From: LMUY01 sp964242925
GTDB lineage: Bacteria > Pseudomonadota > Alphaproteobacteria > Acetobacterales > Acetobacteraceae
DNA: 26,962 nucleotides
Direction: 5' to 3'
Assembly: GCA_964242925.1 (NCBI GenBank)
Contig: CAXTBW010000058.1
Span: 1 to 26,962 of the forward strand
Shown: positions 7,539 to 16,648 of the stretch, piece after piece
Position numbering within the stretch: position 1 is the first letter of the stretch
Layout: each line of letters starts with the position of its first letter
Made by a program: the position numbers and the translations under genes
The notes under the pieces: model-generated
The model's input: the letters and a program-made list of their open reading frames with translations, nothing else
Told to the model about the DNA's origin: nothing
Databases searched by the model: none

Positions 7539-7689
7539 GTCGAGTTGTGCTTGGCCGCCTCCTGGCGCCACGCCGTTGACGTCGGGTTAACCACTCCCGT
7601 GCCCTCATGCAGCACTGCATTCGACCAAAAAGGTCAGCAGGCGACCGGCCTTCACCGGTTGCAGCGTGTGCTCAGAAGGGGCTCAAGCG

Positions 7690-9105
7690 GTGTCCAACCG
7701 CAAGCCAAACAACGGCGGGCCGACAAGGGTCGGTTTGGTCACCGAGGAACTGGCTGGCGGCGGCGCCAGCGGTGGCATCGGCAGCGCGTTCCACGAGCTC
7801 GCCCTGGCCCTCGCCCGGGCCGGCCTGGCGGTTGATGTCACCTACATGCCCATCCGGCCGAACGTGGACGAGTTGGGCGTGCTCACCGCTTACTAAGCCG
7901 CCCACGGGATTGCGTGGTGACCGTCTGCATGGCGGACCGTGCGTGGGAAACGGGCGCGTGCGAAGCGCGGTCCTACACGCCGCTGCACCATCTGCGCCAA
8001 CAGGCGACGAGCTACGACATCCTGCACGTCCACGAATGCAAAGGCCTGGGCTTCTTCCCCATCCGGGCCCGGCAGCAGGCGCTCGCCTTGGCGAACACCA
8101 CCATCATCGTGCAATGCCACGGTCCGACGGGCTGGGCGCTGGAGGTCAACGGCCACCGATTCTCGCACGAGGACCAGCTTCAAGATCGATGTGGTGGAGC
8201 AGGGCTCCGTCGCCGGCGCGGACATCGTCGTGAGCCCGAGCCGATACCTGCTCGACTTGGTTTGAGTCCAAGGGCTGGCGCACGCCGCCGCCGCGCATGC
8301 ACGTCATCCAGCACGTCTGCACGGGGCTGCTGCAGGCCAATCAGGCCCATGCCAACGCCGGCGCCGGTCCGGTCGAGATCGTGTTCTTTGGCCGGCACGA
8401 GCAGCGCAAGGGCATCGCGCCGTTCTGCGATGCGTTGGACCGCATGGCGGACCGGCTGCGCGTGGGCGATGTCCGCGTCAGCTTCGTGGCCGTTTCGGCG
8501 CCATCAACGGCCAGCCATCCGCGCTCTATCTTGCGGACCGCGCGAAACGGCGGGACTTCCCGATCGAGGTCATGCCGGATATGGACCGGGCCGCCTCGAC
8601 CAGCCACCTGGCAGCCAATCCGCGCTCGCTGATGGTGATCCCGTCGCCGGTCGACTCGCGCGGCGCTGCCGGACCCGGAGCAATACCGCCAGAGGGTCAG
8701 CCACCTGCCGCTTGGCGGCCCGCTCTCGCTGGCGCCGCTGCAAAACGTGTTCGACTCCGCAACATCGCTCATACGTCGCAGCGCCTTCGTCGCGATCGCG
8801 GTTGCACCGAGCAGTTCGGCGTCGGACACGAGGACTACGAGCTCTACGTCCGGATGCTGCAGGCTGGCTTCCGCACGGATGTCTGCCCGCTGCAGCTCTA
8901 CCTGCACGAGACGGGCCGACCGAGCATGATCACGCGCAGGTCGCGTCAACGAAATTTCGACCGGGTCGCAAGCGCGGTGGAAATGGCACGCTCGCCAAGC
9001 GCAAGGGCGGACTTGATTTCGCTCTGCGCGGGCCGGCGCGTTCAGGAGCACGCGGACAACTACAAGGCGTTCGTGCTGCAACCCCGACACGATGGTGAAC
9101 CGTCT
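7690..9105 (+). pseudogene. Large two-domain glycosyltransferase remnant (GT4-like plus GT2-like)
   Basis: A single ancestral protein can be followed through at least six frame changes. From 7690: VGLVTEELAGGGASGGIGSA and LARAGLAVDVTYMPI, stopping at 7896. From about 7990: YDILHVHECKGLGFFPIRAR and TIIVQCHGPTGWALEVNG, typical of a GT4 N-terminal domain. From about 8180: VVEQGSVAGADIVVSPSRYL, then a stop at 8265. From 8297: HVIQHVCTG and VEIVFFGRHEQRKGI, the start of the GT1/GT4 donor domain. From about 8495: GAINGQPSALYLADRAKRRD. From about 8660: LPDPEQYRQRVSHLPLGGP and FDSATSLIRRSAFV. From about 8810: EQFGVGHEDYELYVRMLQAG, like a GT2 C-terminal half. Such proteins build surface polysaccharide. 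The end is poorly defined. Confidence 0.75.
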
Positions 9106-9133
9106 AGACGAGGTGGACAGCAAGGAGGTGGAA

Positions 9134-9152
9134 GCCGGGCAGTTTGCCCGGC
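9134..9152 (-). terminator. Perfect stem-loop after the mop gene
   Basis: GCCGGGCA and TGCCCGGC form an 8-bp GC-rich stem around a GTT loop. It lies 17 bases beyond the stop of the minus-strand mop gene and also after the plus-strand glycosyltransferase remnant. There is no T-run in either direction, so it is a weak intrinsic terminator at best, or an mRNA 3' end structure. Confidence 0.4.
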
Positions 9153-9168
9153 CGGTCGCGGCGCCCTG

Positions 9169-9375
9169 CTAGACGGCCACCATCACGTCGGAGGATTTGA
9201 TCACCGCCATCGCGTCGTCGCCGACCTTCAGCCCCAAATCGTCGATCGCCTCGTTGGTGATCGACGAGTGGACGGTGACGCCATTGCCGATGTCGATGTG
9301 CACATGGCCGGTCGTCTGACCCTTCACCACGGAGGTGATCTTGCCTTTGATCTGGTTGCGCGCGCTGAGCTTCAT
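9169..9375 (-). CDS. Mop-type molybdate-binding TOBE-domain protein
   Basis: This encodes 68 residues, the standard size of a stand-alone molbindin. The sequence begins MKLSARNQIKGKI and continues SVVKGQTTGHVHIDIG, VTVHSSITNEAIDDLGLKVG and ends AVIKSSDVMVAV, which follow the Mop/TOBE pattern from start to end. These small beta-barrel proteins assemble into hexamers that hold molybdate or tungstate in the cytosol, for storage or as sensors. The start is set at 9375 because AAGGA stands about ten bases before it; an in-frame ATG at 9402 would add nine residues. No modABC or molybdenum-cofactor gene is visible nearby. It is 37 bases downstream of smpB on the same strand, so read-through from smpB is possible. 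Confidence 0.88.
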   Translation of the reverse strand: MKLSARNQIKGKITSVVKGQTTGHVHIDIGNGVTVHSSITNEAIDDLGLKVGDDAMAVIKSSDVMVAV

Positions 9376-9412
9376 TGGGACGTCCTTCTGTTCGCGCGCC
9401 ATGTAGCACAGC

Positions 9413-9895
9413 TCAGCCGCGATTGCGCATCAGCCGCGCCTTGTCGCGCGCCCAATCCTTCGCCGCCACCGCCTGCCGCTTGTCCGCCTTCTGCTTGCCC
9501 TGCCCCAACCCGAGCAGCACCTTGGCCAGGCCGCGCTCGTTGAAATGGATGTCCAGCGGCACGATCGACACGCCGTCCTTGCTGACCGCGCCCAGCAACC
9601 CGTCGCGCTGCTTCTTCTTCACCAGCAGCTTGCGCGGCGCGCGCGGCTCGAACTTGGACAGCACGCCGCCCTGGTATTCCGGGATGTAGCAGTTGAACAG
9701 CCACAGCTCGCCGTCGCGCTCGCCGGCCCAGGCCTCGGTGATGGTCGCCCGGCCATACCGCAAGCTTTTCACCTCGGCGCCCTTCAGCACGATGCCCGCC
9801 TCGACCGTCTGCTTGATCGTGTAGTCGTAGCGCGCCTTGCGGTTCTGCGAGGCGAGCCCGTGGCTGATCAGCCCGCCCTTCTTCCGGTCCGCCAT
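9413..9895 (-). CDS. smpB: SsrA-binding protein SmpB
   Basis: This encodes 160 residues, the usual SmpB length. SmpB binds tmRNA and brings it to stalled ribosomes for trans-translation. The sequence carries NRKARYDYTIKQTVEAGIVL, then KGAEVKSLRYGRATITEAW, EYQGG, the basic PRKLLVKKKQ segment, and IVPLDIHFNERGLAKVLLGL, all conserved. The C-terminal tail WARDKARLMRNRG is the basic helix that reaches the decoding centre. The ATG at 9895 is chosen because MADRKKGGLISHG is the family N-terminus; in-frame codons upstream would lie inside dapA. It follows dapA by five bases, a very common alphaproteobacterial arrangement, and is surely co-transcribed with it. Confidence 0.96.
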   Translation of the reverse strand: MADRKKGGLISHGLASQNRKARYDYTIKQTVEAGIVLKGAEVKSLRYGRATITEAWAGERDGELWLFNCYIPEYQGGVLSKFEPRAPRKLLVKKKQRDGLLGAVSKDGVSIVPLDIHFNERGLAKVLLGLGQGKQKADKRQAVAAKDWARDKARLMRNRG

Positions 9896-9900
9896 ACGGG

Positions 9901-10779
<879 letters not shown>

Positions 10780-10901
10780 GGCGGGGCCAATCCGATAGGA
10801 GGGTCAGCAACCTAGGCACGGGCCGGACCGGCTGCAAGCGCGACCGGCTGGCACAACCATTGCTTGCCATGGCCGGAAACGATTTAAGACGGAGACGGAC
10901 G

Positions 10902-11696
10902 ATGCGCTTGACCAAGCTCCTCCCGGCATTGGCCCTGGGCCTTTGCGCCGCCATGACCACTTCGGCCCGCGTCGACGCGAAGGACTGGCCCACCATCCGC
11001 ATCGGCATGGACGCGAGCTACGCGCCGTTCGAGAGCGTCGACCAGTCCGGCAAGATCGTCGGCTTCGAGGTCGACTACGCCAACGCCATCTGCGCCAAGA
11101 TCCACGCCACCTGCTCGTTCCAGAACCAGGATTGGGACGGCGTCATCCCCGCGCTGCTGTCCGGCAAGTTCGACGTCATCTTCTCGTCGATGAACATCAC
11201 CGATGCCCGCAAACAGAAAGTGATCTTCACCCAGGTCTACTACGCGACCCCGCCCGTCTTCGTCGGCCAGGCCAACAACCCGAGCAACGACGTCTCCCCC
11301 GCGGCGCTCAAGGGCAAGACGATCGGCACGCAGTCCTCGACCGTCCACTCCGCCTTCCTCGAGCGCCTGTACCCGGGCTCCGAGGTCAAGCTGTATCCGA
11401 CGCAGGATGAGCCCAATCTCGACCTGGCGAACGGCCGGCTGGACTACGTTGTAGGCGACGGCCTGGTCGAGGCCGATTTTATCGAGAAGAAGGGCAATGG
11501 CTGCTGCCGGGTGATCTCCGAAATCCAGCGCGTGCAAGGAATCCACGGTCCTGGCGTGGGCGCCGCCTTCCGCCCCGAAGACACCGACCTGCGCGACGCG
11601 TTCAACAAGGCGATCGACGACCTGGACGCGGACGGCACCTACAAGAAGCTTGAGGCGCGCTACTTCAAGGTCGACATCCGCGGCAAGACCAGCTGA
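10902..11696 (+). CDS. Polar amino-acid ABC transporter, periplasmic binding protein (HisJ/ArgT-like)
   Basis: This encodes 264 residues. The first 26 form a Sec signal peptide (LLPALALGLCAAMTT, with a likely cut after VDA). The mature protein begins with IRIGMDASYAPFE, then GKIVGFEVDYANAIC and DWDGVIPALLSGKFDVIFSS and MNITDARKQKVIFT, which are diagnostic of the family 3 solute-binding proteins for lysine, arginine, ornithine or histidine. It captures substrate in the periplasm and passes it to the two permeases encoded next. The ATG at 10902 has GGAG at 10891-10894. Cationic amino acids or related opines are the probable ligands, but specificity cannot be fixed by eye. The first permease gene starts 15 bases downstream. 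Confidence 0.93.
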   Translation: MRLTKLLPALALGLCAAMTTSARVDAKDWPTIRIGMDASYAPFESVDQSGKIVGFEVDYANAICAKIHATCSFQNQDWDGVIPALLSGKFDVIFSSMNITDARKQKVIFTQVYYATPPVFVGQANNPSNDVSPAALKGKTIGTQSSTVHSAFLERLYPGSEVKLYPTQDEPNLDLANGRLDYVVGDGLVEADFIEKKGNGCCRVISEIQRVQGIHGPGVGAAFRPEDTDLRDAFNKAIDDLDADGTYKKLEARYFKVDIRGKTS

Positions 11697-11711
11697 CGCC
11701 CTGCCCGTAGG

Positions 11712-12416
11712 ATGACGTCGTTCGGCCTCCTGTTCGGACCGGCCGGCTGGGCGCCGCTGCTGCTGCAGGGGGCGGTCGTCACCATCCTGCTCGCCTTGGC
11801 GTCCGTGCCGCTCGGCTTCGGCGCCGGGCTGGCGCTCGCGCTGATCCGCCTGTCCGGCTCCCGCATCGCGCGGATGCTCGGCGAGGCGTACGCCACCTTC
11901 TTTCGCGGCATTCCCGACCTGCTGGCATTGTTCATCGTGTATTTCGGCCTGCAGGCGCTGCTCGACCGGTTGGGCCACCTGGTCGGCCTGACGGGACGGC
12001 TGGAGCTGAACGCTTTCCTGGCGGGCGTGATCGCGCTGTCGGTCGTGGTGTCCGCCTATTCCAGCGAGATCTGGATCGCCTCGCTCAGCGCCGTCCCGAA
12101 AGGCCAAGGCGAGGCCGCCCGCTCGCTCGGGCTGACCCGGGTGCAGGGTTTCCGCCTGGTCACCTTGCCGCAACTGATTCGTGTCGCGCTGCCGGGCATG
12201 GCGAACATCTGGGCAGTGCTGGTCAAAGACACGTCGCTGATCTCCACCCTCGCGGTGATGGACCTGCTGCGCGCCGCCTCCGAGGCGGCGAAGAACACCC
12301 GCGACCCGATCCTGTTCTACACCGCGGCGGGCGCCGTCTACCTGGTCATCAGCATCGCCAGCATGGCGGGCCAGGCGGTGCTGGAGCGGCGCTTCTCCCG
12401 TGGTTACGCCCGATGA
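11712..12416 (+). CDS. Polar amino-acid ABC transporter permease (HisQ-like)
   Basis: This encodes 234 residues of an inner-membrane permease of the HisMQ family. Hydrophobic segments include LLLQGAVVTILLALASVPLG, a second near residues 75-90 (LALFIVYFGLQALL), one around FLAGVIALSVVVSAYSSEIW, and a last near the C-terminus (AAGAVYLVISIASMAGQAVL). The EAA loop that docks to the ATPase reads GQGEAARSLGLTRVQGFRLV and continues LPQLIRVALPG. It should pair with the second permease and form the channel for the substrate bound by the upstream protein. Its stop overlaps the start of the next permease by four bases (ATGA), which indicates translational coupling. Confidence 0.93.
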   Translation: MTSFGLLFGPAGWAPLLLQGAVVTILLALASVPLGFGAGLALALIRLSGSRIARMLGEAYATFFRGIPDLLALFIVYFGLQALLDRLGHLVGLTGRLELNAFLAGVIALSVVVSAYSSEIWIASLSAVPKGQGEAARSLGLTRVQGFRLVTLPQLIRVALPGMANIWAVLVKDTSLISTLAVMDLLRAASEAAKNTRDPILFYTAAGAVYLVISIASMAGQAVLERRFSRGYAR

Positions 12417-13195
12417 ACGATCTGGTCGGCTTCATCGTCAACCTGCCGTTGTTGCAGGAACACGGTTGGCGGCTGCTGGCGGGGTTGCAGATCACGGTCG
12501 AGACGGTCGGGATCTCGGTCGTGCTGGGCTTCCTGCTTGCCATCCCGCTCTGTCGCGCGCGCATGTCGCGCAACCCTCTGCTGGCCTGGCCGGCGCTGGC
12601 CTATGTCGCCGTCTTCCGCGGCACGCCGCTGCTCTGCCAGCTCTACCTCGTCTACTACGGCGCGGGGGAGATACGGCCAGCGTTGCAATCGGTCGGCCTG
12701 TGGACCGTGTTCCGCGAGGCGTTCTTCTGTTGCATCTTCGCGTTTGCGCTGAACACCGCCGCCTACCAGGCGGAAATCTTTCGCGGCGCGCTGCTCTCCG
12801 TGGCGAAAGGGCAGATTGAGGCCGCGCACGCCCTGGGCCTTTCCCGCTACCGCACCATGCGCAGCGTCATCCTGCCGCAGGCCTTCCTGGTGGCGCTGCG
12901 CCCACTCGGCAACGAGCTGGTGAGCATGATCAAGGCTAGCGCGCTGGCTGCCATCGTGACGCTGCTGGACCTCATGGGGCAAACCCGGCTGGTGTTTGCG
13001 CGAACGTTCGACTTCTCGATCTACCTGTATGCCGCGCTGATCTACCTTGCCATGACGGAGACGATCCGCCGCGTGTGGGGCTGGGTGGAACGCCGGGCGA
13101 CCGGGCACCTGGTCGAGGCGAGGGACATTTTGCCGGCAACGGAGCAGGGCCGGGGGTCGATGCGACCAGCCATGGACGCGACCGCACCGATCTGA
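12413..13195 (+). CDS. Polar amino-acid ABC transporter permease (HisM-like)
   Basis: This encodes 260 residues and is the second permease subunit. It has family-typical segments GLQITVETVGISVVLGFLLA, AYVAVFRGTPLLCQLYLVYY, FALNTAAYQAEIFRGALLSV, and the ATPase-docking EAA loop GQIEAAHALGLSRYRTMRSV followed by ILPQAFLVALRPLGNE. The last membrane segment is near YLYAALIYLAMTE. A hydrophilic tail of about 35 residues follows the usual end of the family. No ATP-binding subunit follows: the next gene is a polysaccharide flippase 293 bases on. The ATPase must be encoded elsewhere or shared. The gap to the flippase contains no recognisable gene. Confidence 0.93.
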   Translation: MNDLVGFIVNLPLLQEHGWRLLAGLQITVETVGISVVLGFLLAIPLCRARMSRNPLLAWPALAYVAVFRGTPLLCQLYLVYYGAGEIRPALQSVGLWTVFREAFFCCIFAFALNTAAYQAEIFRGALLSVAKGQIEAAHALGLSRYRTMRSVILPQAFLVALRPLGNELVSMIKASALAAIVTLLDLMGQTRLVFARTFDFSIYLYAALIYLAMTETIRRVWGWVERRATGHLVEARDILPATEQGRGSMRPAMDATAPI

Positions 13196-13488
13196 ACCGT
13201 CACGTCCGGGCGTTCCAGCATCACCACCCTTCGGCTTGGCGGTGCTGCCTAACCTCGTAGCCGTCACGTGTGATGACGCTCCTGACCCCCGGGTCTCATA
13301 GGCAAGGGCCGGGTCCCCCCAAGTTGGCGCCCCGTCCTGGGAGGTCGACAGCAGTTCAGCAAGCGCACAGAGCTCGGTTGCAACACGCGATGCGCGAGTT
13401 TTCGCTGCTTCCTTGCAAATTTTGGTTGAAGATGCCACACAAATACTCGGCTTAGACGTATCTGCCAAAGCGAGGAGAAGCTCGGCGC

Positions 13489-15039
13489 ATGGTCGTCCGC
13501 AATAGCTTGATCTACATCATGGCCCGGTTGATCCCTGGCCTTCTCGGCGTGATGACCACCTCCATCCTGACCCGCTTGTTGCCGCCGTCGTCCTACGGCC
13601 TGTACGGCCTTACGCAGATCATCATGAGCTTCGGCTCCACCATTGCGTTCGAGTGGCTGGGCTTGTCCTTCATGCGGTTCTACGAGAGCCGGCGACACGA
13701 CGCGCGGACGATACCGACCTTCATCGCGCTCTATGGAGCCATGATGGTGGTCACGGCAGTGGTCATGGGCGCCGTATGGCTGGTCGGCTGGGTGCCGCCC
13801 GCCGAGGCTCCGCTGTTCGGCATCGGGTTGTGCATGGCCTACGCCTTCGCGTTCTTCGAACTTATCGCACGGTTCGAGGTCGCCGCGTTCCGGCCGATGC
13901 GTTATCTCGCGCTGAACCTTAACCGCGCCTGGCTGCTGGCGGCGTTCACGCTCGGCGCCGCCGCGCTCACGCACGACCCGTTGTACACGGCGGTTGCAAC
14001 CTGCGCGGCGCTCTGCCTGGCGCTGATACCGACCGGACGGCGCCATCTGATTGTCCGGCGTGGCCGATTCGACCGCGCGCTCGCGTGGCAGGCGATGGCG
14101 TTCGGAGCCCCGTTCGCGGTCAGCATGCTGCTGCTGAGCGTGTTCACCAGCGGCGTGCGCGGCTTGGTCGGTATCCTGACCAGCGCGCACGAGCTCGGCC
14201 TGTACGCCGCGGCGTACGCGCTGTCGCAGAACGTGCTGACGGTGGTGGTGTCCGCCATCGGCTCGGCCACGTATCCGTCCGCGGTTCGCGCCTGGGAACA
14301 AGGAGACGGCGTTGCGCTGCGGCGGCAACTCGAGCAGAACTTCGCAGTGGTGCTGGGCGCGCTTGCACCCGCCTCGCTCGGCATGGCGCTGACTGCGCAA
14401 GACCTGGCGCAACTTCTGGTCGCGCCCGAGTACCGGGCGACGGTGGCGCTGCTGACGCCATGGATGGCGCTGACCGCGCTGCTCGGCGGCTTTCGCGGCG
14501 TCTACCTGGACCAGGCCTTCCAACTGGGAAAGAAGCCCAACCAACAAGTGGTCGTAGCGACGGTCGCAACGGTCATCGCCGTCGTTGGCACGCTGGCGCT
14601 GGTTCCCATGCTGGGTCTGGTCGGCGCGCCAATCGCGACATCGATCGCAGTCGGACTGTCCTGCGCGCACGCCGCCTGGCTAGGCCGCAGCGCGCAGCCG
14701 ATGCCCTTGCCCCTGGCCGTGATCGCCAAGGTTGGACTAGCCGCAGCCGCCATGACGGTCGTCGTCCTGATGGTTCCTGCCGGTATGCCGCTTAGCCTGG
14801 CCGAGCGGATGCTGGCTGGCGCCTTGACCTATTCCGCCGTCTGCGTGGCGCTGAACCTGCTTGGCCTGCGAGAGAGCGCATTGACGCTGTTCGCTGCCTG
14901 CCGACGTTTCCTGGCAGGCCTGCGCGGGAGCCGCGCCGCCGGCAAGGCTGTCGAGCGCTCCGGTCAAGCGTTCGGCCGCGGGGCGAGGCTTGCACCCGTG
15001 GACCGCATCGAGGAAGGAGAGGAGGATCGGCTGCCGTGA
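13489..15039 (+). CDS. Wzx-like polysaccharide flippase (MOP superfamily)
   Basis: This encodes 516 residues of a multi-pass inner-membrane protein. The N-terminus NSLIYIMARLIPGLLGVMTT, followed by SILTRLLPPSSYGLYGLTQI, is the typical opening of Wzx/oligosaccharide-flippase proteins, which move undecaprenyl-linked sugar units to the periplasmic face. About 12-14 hydrophobic segments follow, for example MMVVTAVVMGAVWLVGWV, PFAVSMLLLSVFTSG and VVVATVATVIAVVGTLALV. The last 50 residues are hydrophilic and probably cytosolic. GAGGAG lies about 12 bases before the ATG at 13489. Its partners are not obvious: a GT2 enzyme converges on it from 16232, but no polymerase or sugar-activation genes are present. 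Which glycan it exports is unknown. Confidence 0.85.
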   Translation: MVVRNSLIYIMARLIPGLLGVMTTSILTRLLPPSSYGLYGLTQIIMSFGSTIAFEWLGLSFMRFYESRRHDARTIPTFIALYGAMMVVTAVVMGAVWLVGWVPPAEAPLFGIGLCMAYAFAFFELIARFEVAAFRPMRYLALNLNRAWLLAAFTLGAAALTHDPLYTAVATCAALCLALIPTGRRHLIVRRGRFDRALAWQAMAFGAPFAVSMLLLSVFTSGVRGLVGILTSAHELGLYAAAYALSQNVLTVVVSAIGSATYPSAVRAWEQGDGVALRRQLEQNFAVVLGALAPASLGMALTAQDLAQLLVAPEYRATVALLTPWMALTALLGGFRGVYLDQAFQLGKKPNQQVVVATVATVIAVVGTLALVPMLGLVGAPIATSIAVGLSCAHAAWLGRSAQPMPLPLAVIAKVGLAAAAMTVVVLMVPAGMPLSLAERMLAGALTYSAVCVALNLLGLRESALTLFAACRRFLAGLRGSRAAGKAVERSGQAFGRGARLAPVDRIEEGEEDRLP

Positions 15040-15170
15040 GGGAAGCCGCGAGGAGTTGGCCTGCCGCTGTCATCGAACGCCGTCCCGTGTTGCGGTCCGC
15101 GCGCATCGCCGCCAGGCTTCGAATTTCGGACGCAAGGCCACGCTGACCGCACGATGGTGGACCAGCCGGT

Positions 15171-16232
15171 TCAGGTCGCCGCGCGGTAGAGCGCGACCAT
15201 GTCGTCCAGGTCGCGGCGATCGCCGAACGCCGCGACCGCGCGGCGGCGCAGGCTGCGTTCGCGCATGATGTAAAACAGCGTCCAGCCCAACGTCCGGACG
15301 CTGATGCCTCGCAGCAAAGCCGGATTTCTACCCCTTACAGCCCGCCGGAGCAGCACCGAGCACCGGCATTGAACAAGCGCGTCGATGGTTTGCCGTAGCG
15401 GCAACCCTGGATCGGTCCTCCGCATATCGTCGCAGAACCGCTGCGTCTCGATTATCTGGTCCTTGATCAGACCTTTATTGGTCCTGGAGGTCTCCGAACT
15501 CTGCTTCGTAGTGGTGGACACCGCCATTGTGTAGAAATAGGTGGGATCGTGCGACAGAACGAACTTCGCCCCTGCTTGAAGACAGTGCAGCATCAGCATG
15601 GAATCCTCGCCGCACCGGAGGGCCTCATTGTAGCGAAGCCCCGTGCGCTCCAGGAATGACCGTCGGATGGCCGGCTTGAGGATACCCAGGTCCCTGTAGA
15701 TGCGTCCCCACATGATCCGACGCAGGTATTCACCCAAGTCCAGGACCTCGCCGTCCACATAGGCCGGGTCGGGCGCGAAGACAGTGGAGCTGGACGTGAA
15801 GGTCGCCGGGTCGACCAGGACGGCGTTGTCAAGCACGACGTCCGCGTTGCTGTTGCAGCCAATTCTCAGCAGCGTTTCGAGGCGGGCCGGGTGCATGAAG
15901 TCGTCGCAATCGAGCACGATCAGCCATTCACCCCTTGCCGCTGCAATCGCGCGATTACGGGCCCCACCAGGTCCGGTGTTGATTGCCGCGCGAACGAGGC
16001 GAACCCGTGGATCCCTTGCGATGAGCTGTTCCGCGCATCTCACAGTCTCGTCGGTGGATAGGTCGTCGGCGACGATGACCTCGAAATCCTGGACGGTTTG
16101 CGCACAGATCGCGGCATATGCATGCGGCAGAAAGCTGTATGCATTATAGGCTGCCATGATGATCGAAATGCGTGGCGTTGTCGGCTGTGACGCTGCTCCT
16201 GGCAATCTTAATAGGTCACTCACCAGAGCCAT
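15171..16232 (-). CDS. Family 2 glycosyltransferase
   Basis: This encodes 353 residues with a GT-A fold. The start is RISIIMAAYNAYSFLPHA, then VIVADDLSTDET (residues 53-64), NTGPGGARNRAIAAARGEW and the metal-binding LDCDD (107-111), all standard for inverting GT2 enzymes that use nucleotide sugars. A later RCGEDSMLMLHCLQAGAKFV matches the conserved acceptor-side ED motif. The C-terminal 100 residues are basic and lack an evident membrane span. The ATG at 16232 is preferred to in-frame codons up to 16313 because the family N-terminus begins soon after it. Codon choice looks less GC-rich than in the neighbours, which suggests horizontal transfer. It faces the flippase gene and probably belongs to the same surface-glycan island. 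Confidence 0.87.
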   Translation of the reverse strand: MALVSDLLRLPGAASQPTTPRISIIMAAYNAYSFLPHAYAAICAQTVQDFEVIVADDLSTDETVRCAEQLIARDPRVRLVRAAINTGPGGARNRAIAAARGEWLIVLDCDDFMHPARLETLLRIGCNSNADVVLDNAVLVDPATFTSSSTVFAPDPAYVDGEVLDLGEYLRRIMWGRIYRDLGILKPAIRRSFLERTGLRYNEALRCGEDSMLMLHCLQAGAKFVLSHDPTYFYTMAVSTTTKQSSETSRTNKGLIKDQIIETQRFCDDMRRTDPGLPLRQTIDALVQCRCSVLLRRAVRGRNPALLRGISVRTLGWTLFYIMRERSLRRRAVAAFGDRRDLDDMVALYRAAT

Positions 16233-16648
16233 TTCTGATACCCCGTGTCGTCTGCAGCGATCTTGACGTCGTTTTGACCCTGCGCTTGCCAGATATATGG
16301 TCCGCCATAGCACCGGCTATCGCCTTTTCAGCCCGCCGTGCTCTCTGCAACGTCGGCGCCCGGGATAGTGTGCCGCCCTACTGACCAGAGGTTAAAGCCA
16401 TAGTATATGGGCTGCAATCCAGTCCCGATTCTGTAATCTCGATACTTGTGATCATTGGTGACTTTATTGATTTTTGTAGCTGTTGGATAGATAGAGAGAG
16501 AGATCAATCACCGGGTCAAGCCCTGGCATGACGGGTCGGAACTAGCTTCGTTAAGCGAGGTCGCTACGACCGACCCTATGCCGGACAGCATGGGCCCTAT
16601 TCGGGCGCCCACGCGGCGCCAAGCCGTCAGCCAGTCAGGTTACGGCAA
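16233..16648. other. AT-richer gene-free stretch with a microsatellite and a REP-like palindrome
   Basis: No convincing coding frame is found. Roughly 16380-16510 is visibly AT-richer than the rest of the window and includes a GATA/GA microsatellite (GATAGATAGAGAGAGAGA) just before 16505. Promoter sequence for the GT2 gene is likely near 16240-16320. A short hairpin, GGTCG-CTA-CGACC, lies at 16559-16571. The composition shift marks a probable island boundary. Confidence 0.5.
16511..16533. repeat. REP-like interspersed palindrome
   Basis: The sequence CCGGGTCAAGCCCTGG followed by CATGACG resembles the short palindromic element (CCGGGTCAAGCCCGG...) scattered through intergenic DNA of many alphaproteobacteria. 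The inverted arms CCGGG and CCCTGG are imperfect. Only one copy was noticed in this window. Confidence 0.4.

Noticed and set aside
7635..7665. Short inverted repeat (ACCGG...CCGGT) before the glycosyltransferase remnant
   Set aside because: Only five base pairs in GC-rich DNA, with no T-run or conserved context; expected by chance.
1676..9105. Sequencing error as the cause of all the broken frames
   Set aside because: Intact genes (2619-4016, 4497-6082) lie among the broken ones, and several breaks involve large deletions and a strand junction rather than single-base slips. Read-level data would settle it.
10860..10888. Promoter-like TTGCTT, 17 bases, TTTAAG before the ABC operon
   Set aside because: A transcript from it would start near 10895, inside or after the ribosome-binding site at 10891-10894, so it is unlikely to drive this gene as placed.
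10884..12173. Long minus-strand open frame antisense to the ABC binding protein and permease
   Set aside because: Its composition is low-complexity (Gln, Arg, Gly, Val) without any family motif, while the plus-strand frames carry full family signatures. It is a by-product of high GC content.
13264..14670. Long minus-strand open frame antisense to the flippase
   Set aside because: The translation is rich in Arg, Gln and His with no domain pattern; the opposite strand encodes a clear membrane protein.
16172..16384. Small plus-strand frame with a hydrophobic start across the GT2 gene start
   Set aside because: It overlaps the start of a well-supported gene on the other strand and has no ribosome-binding site or family resemblance.
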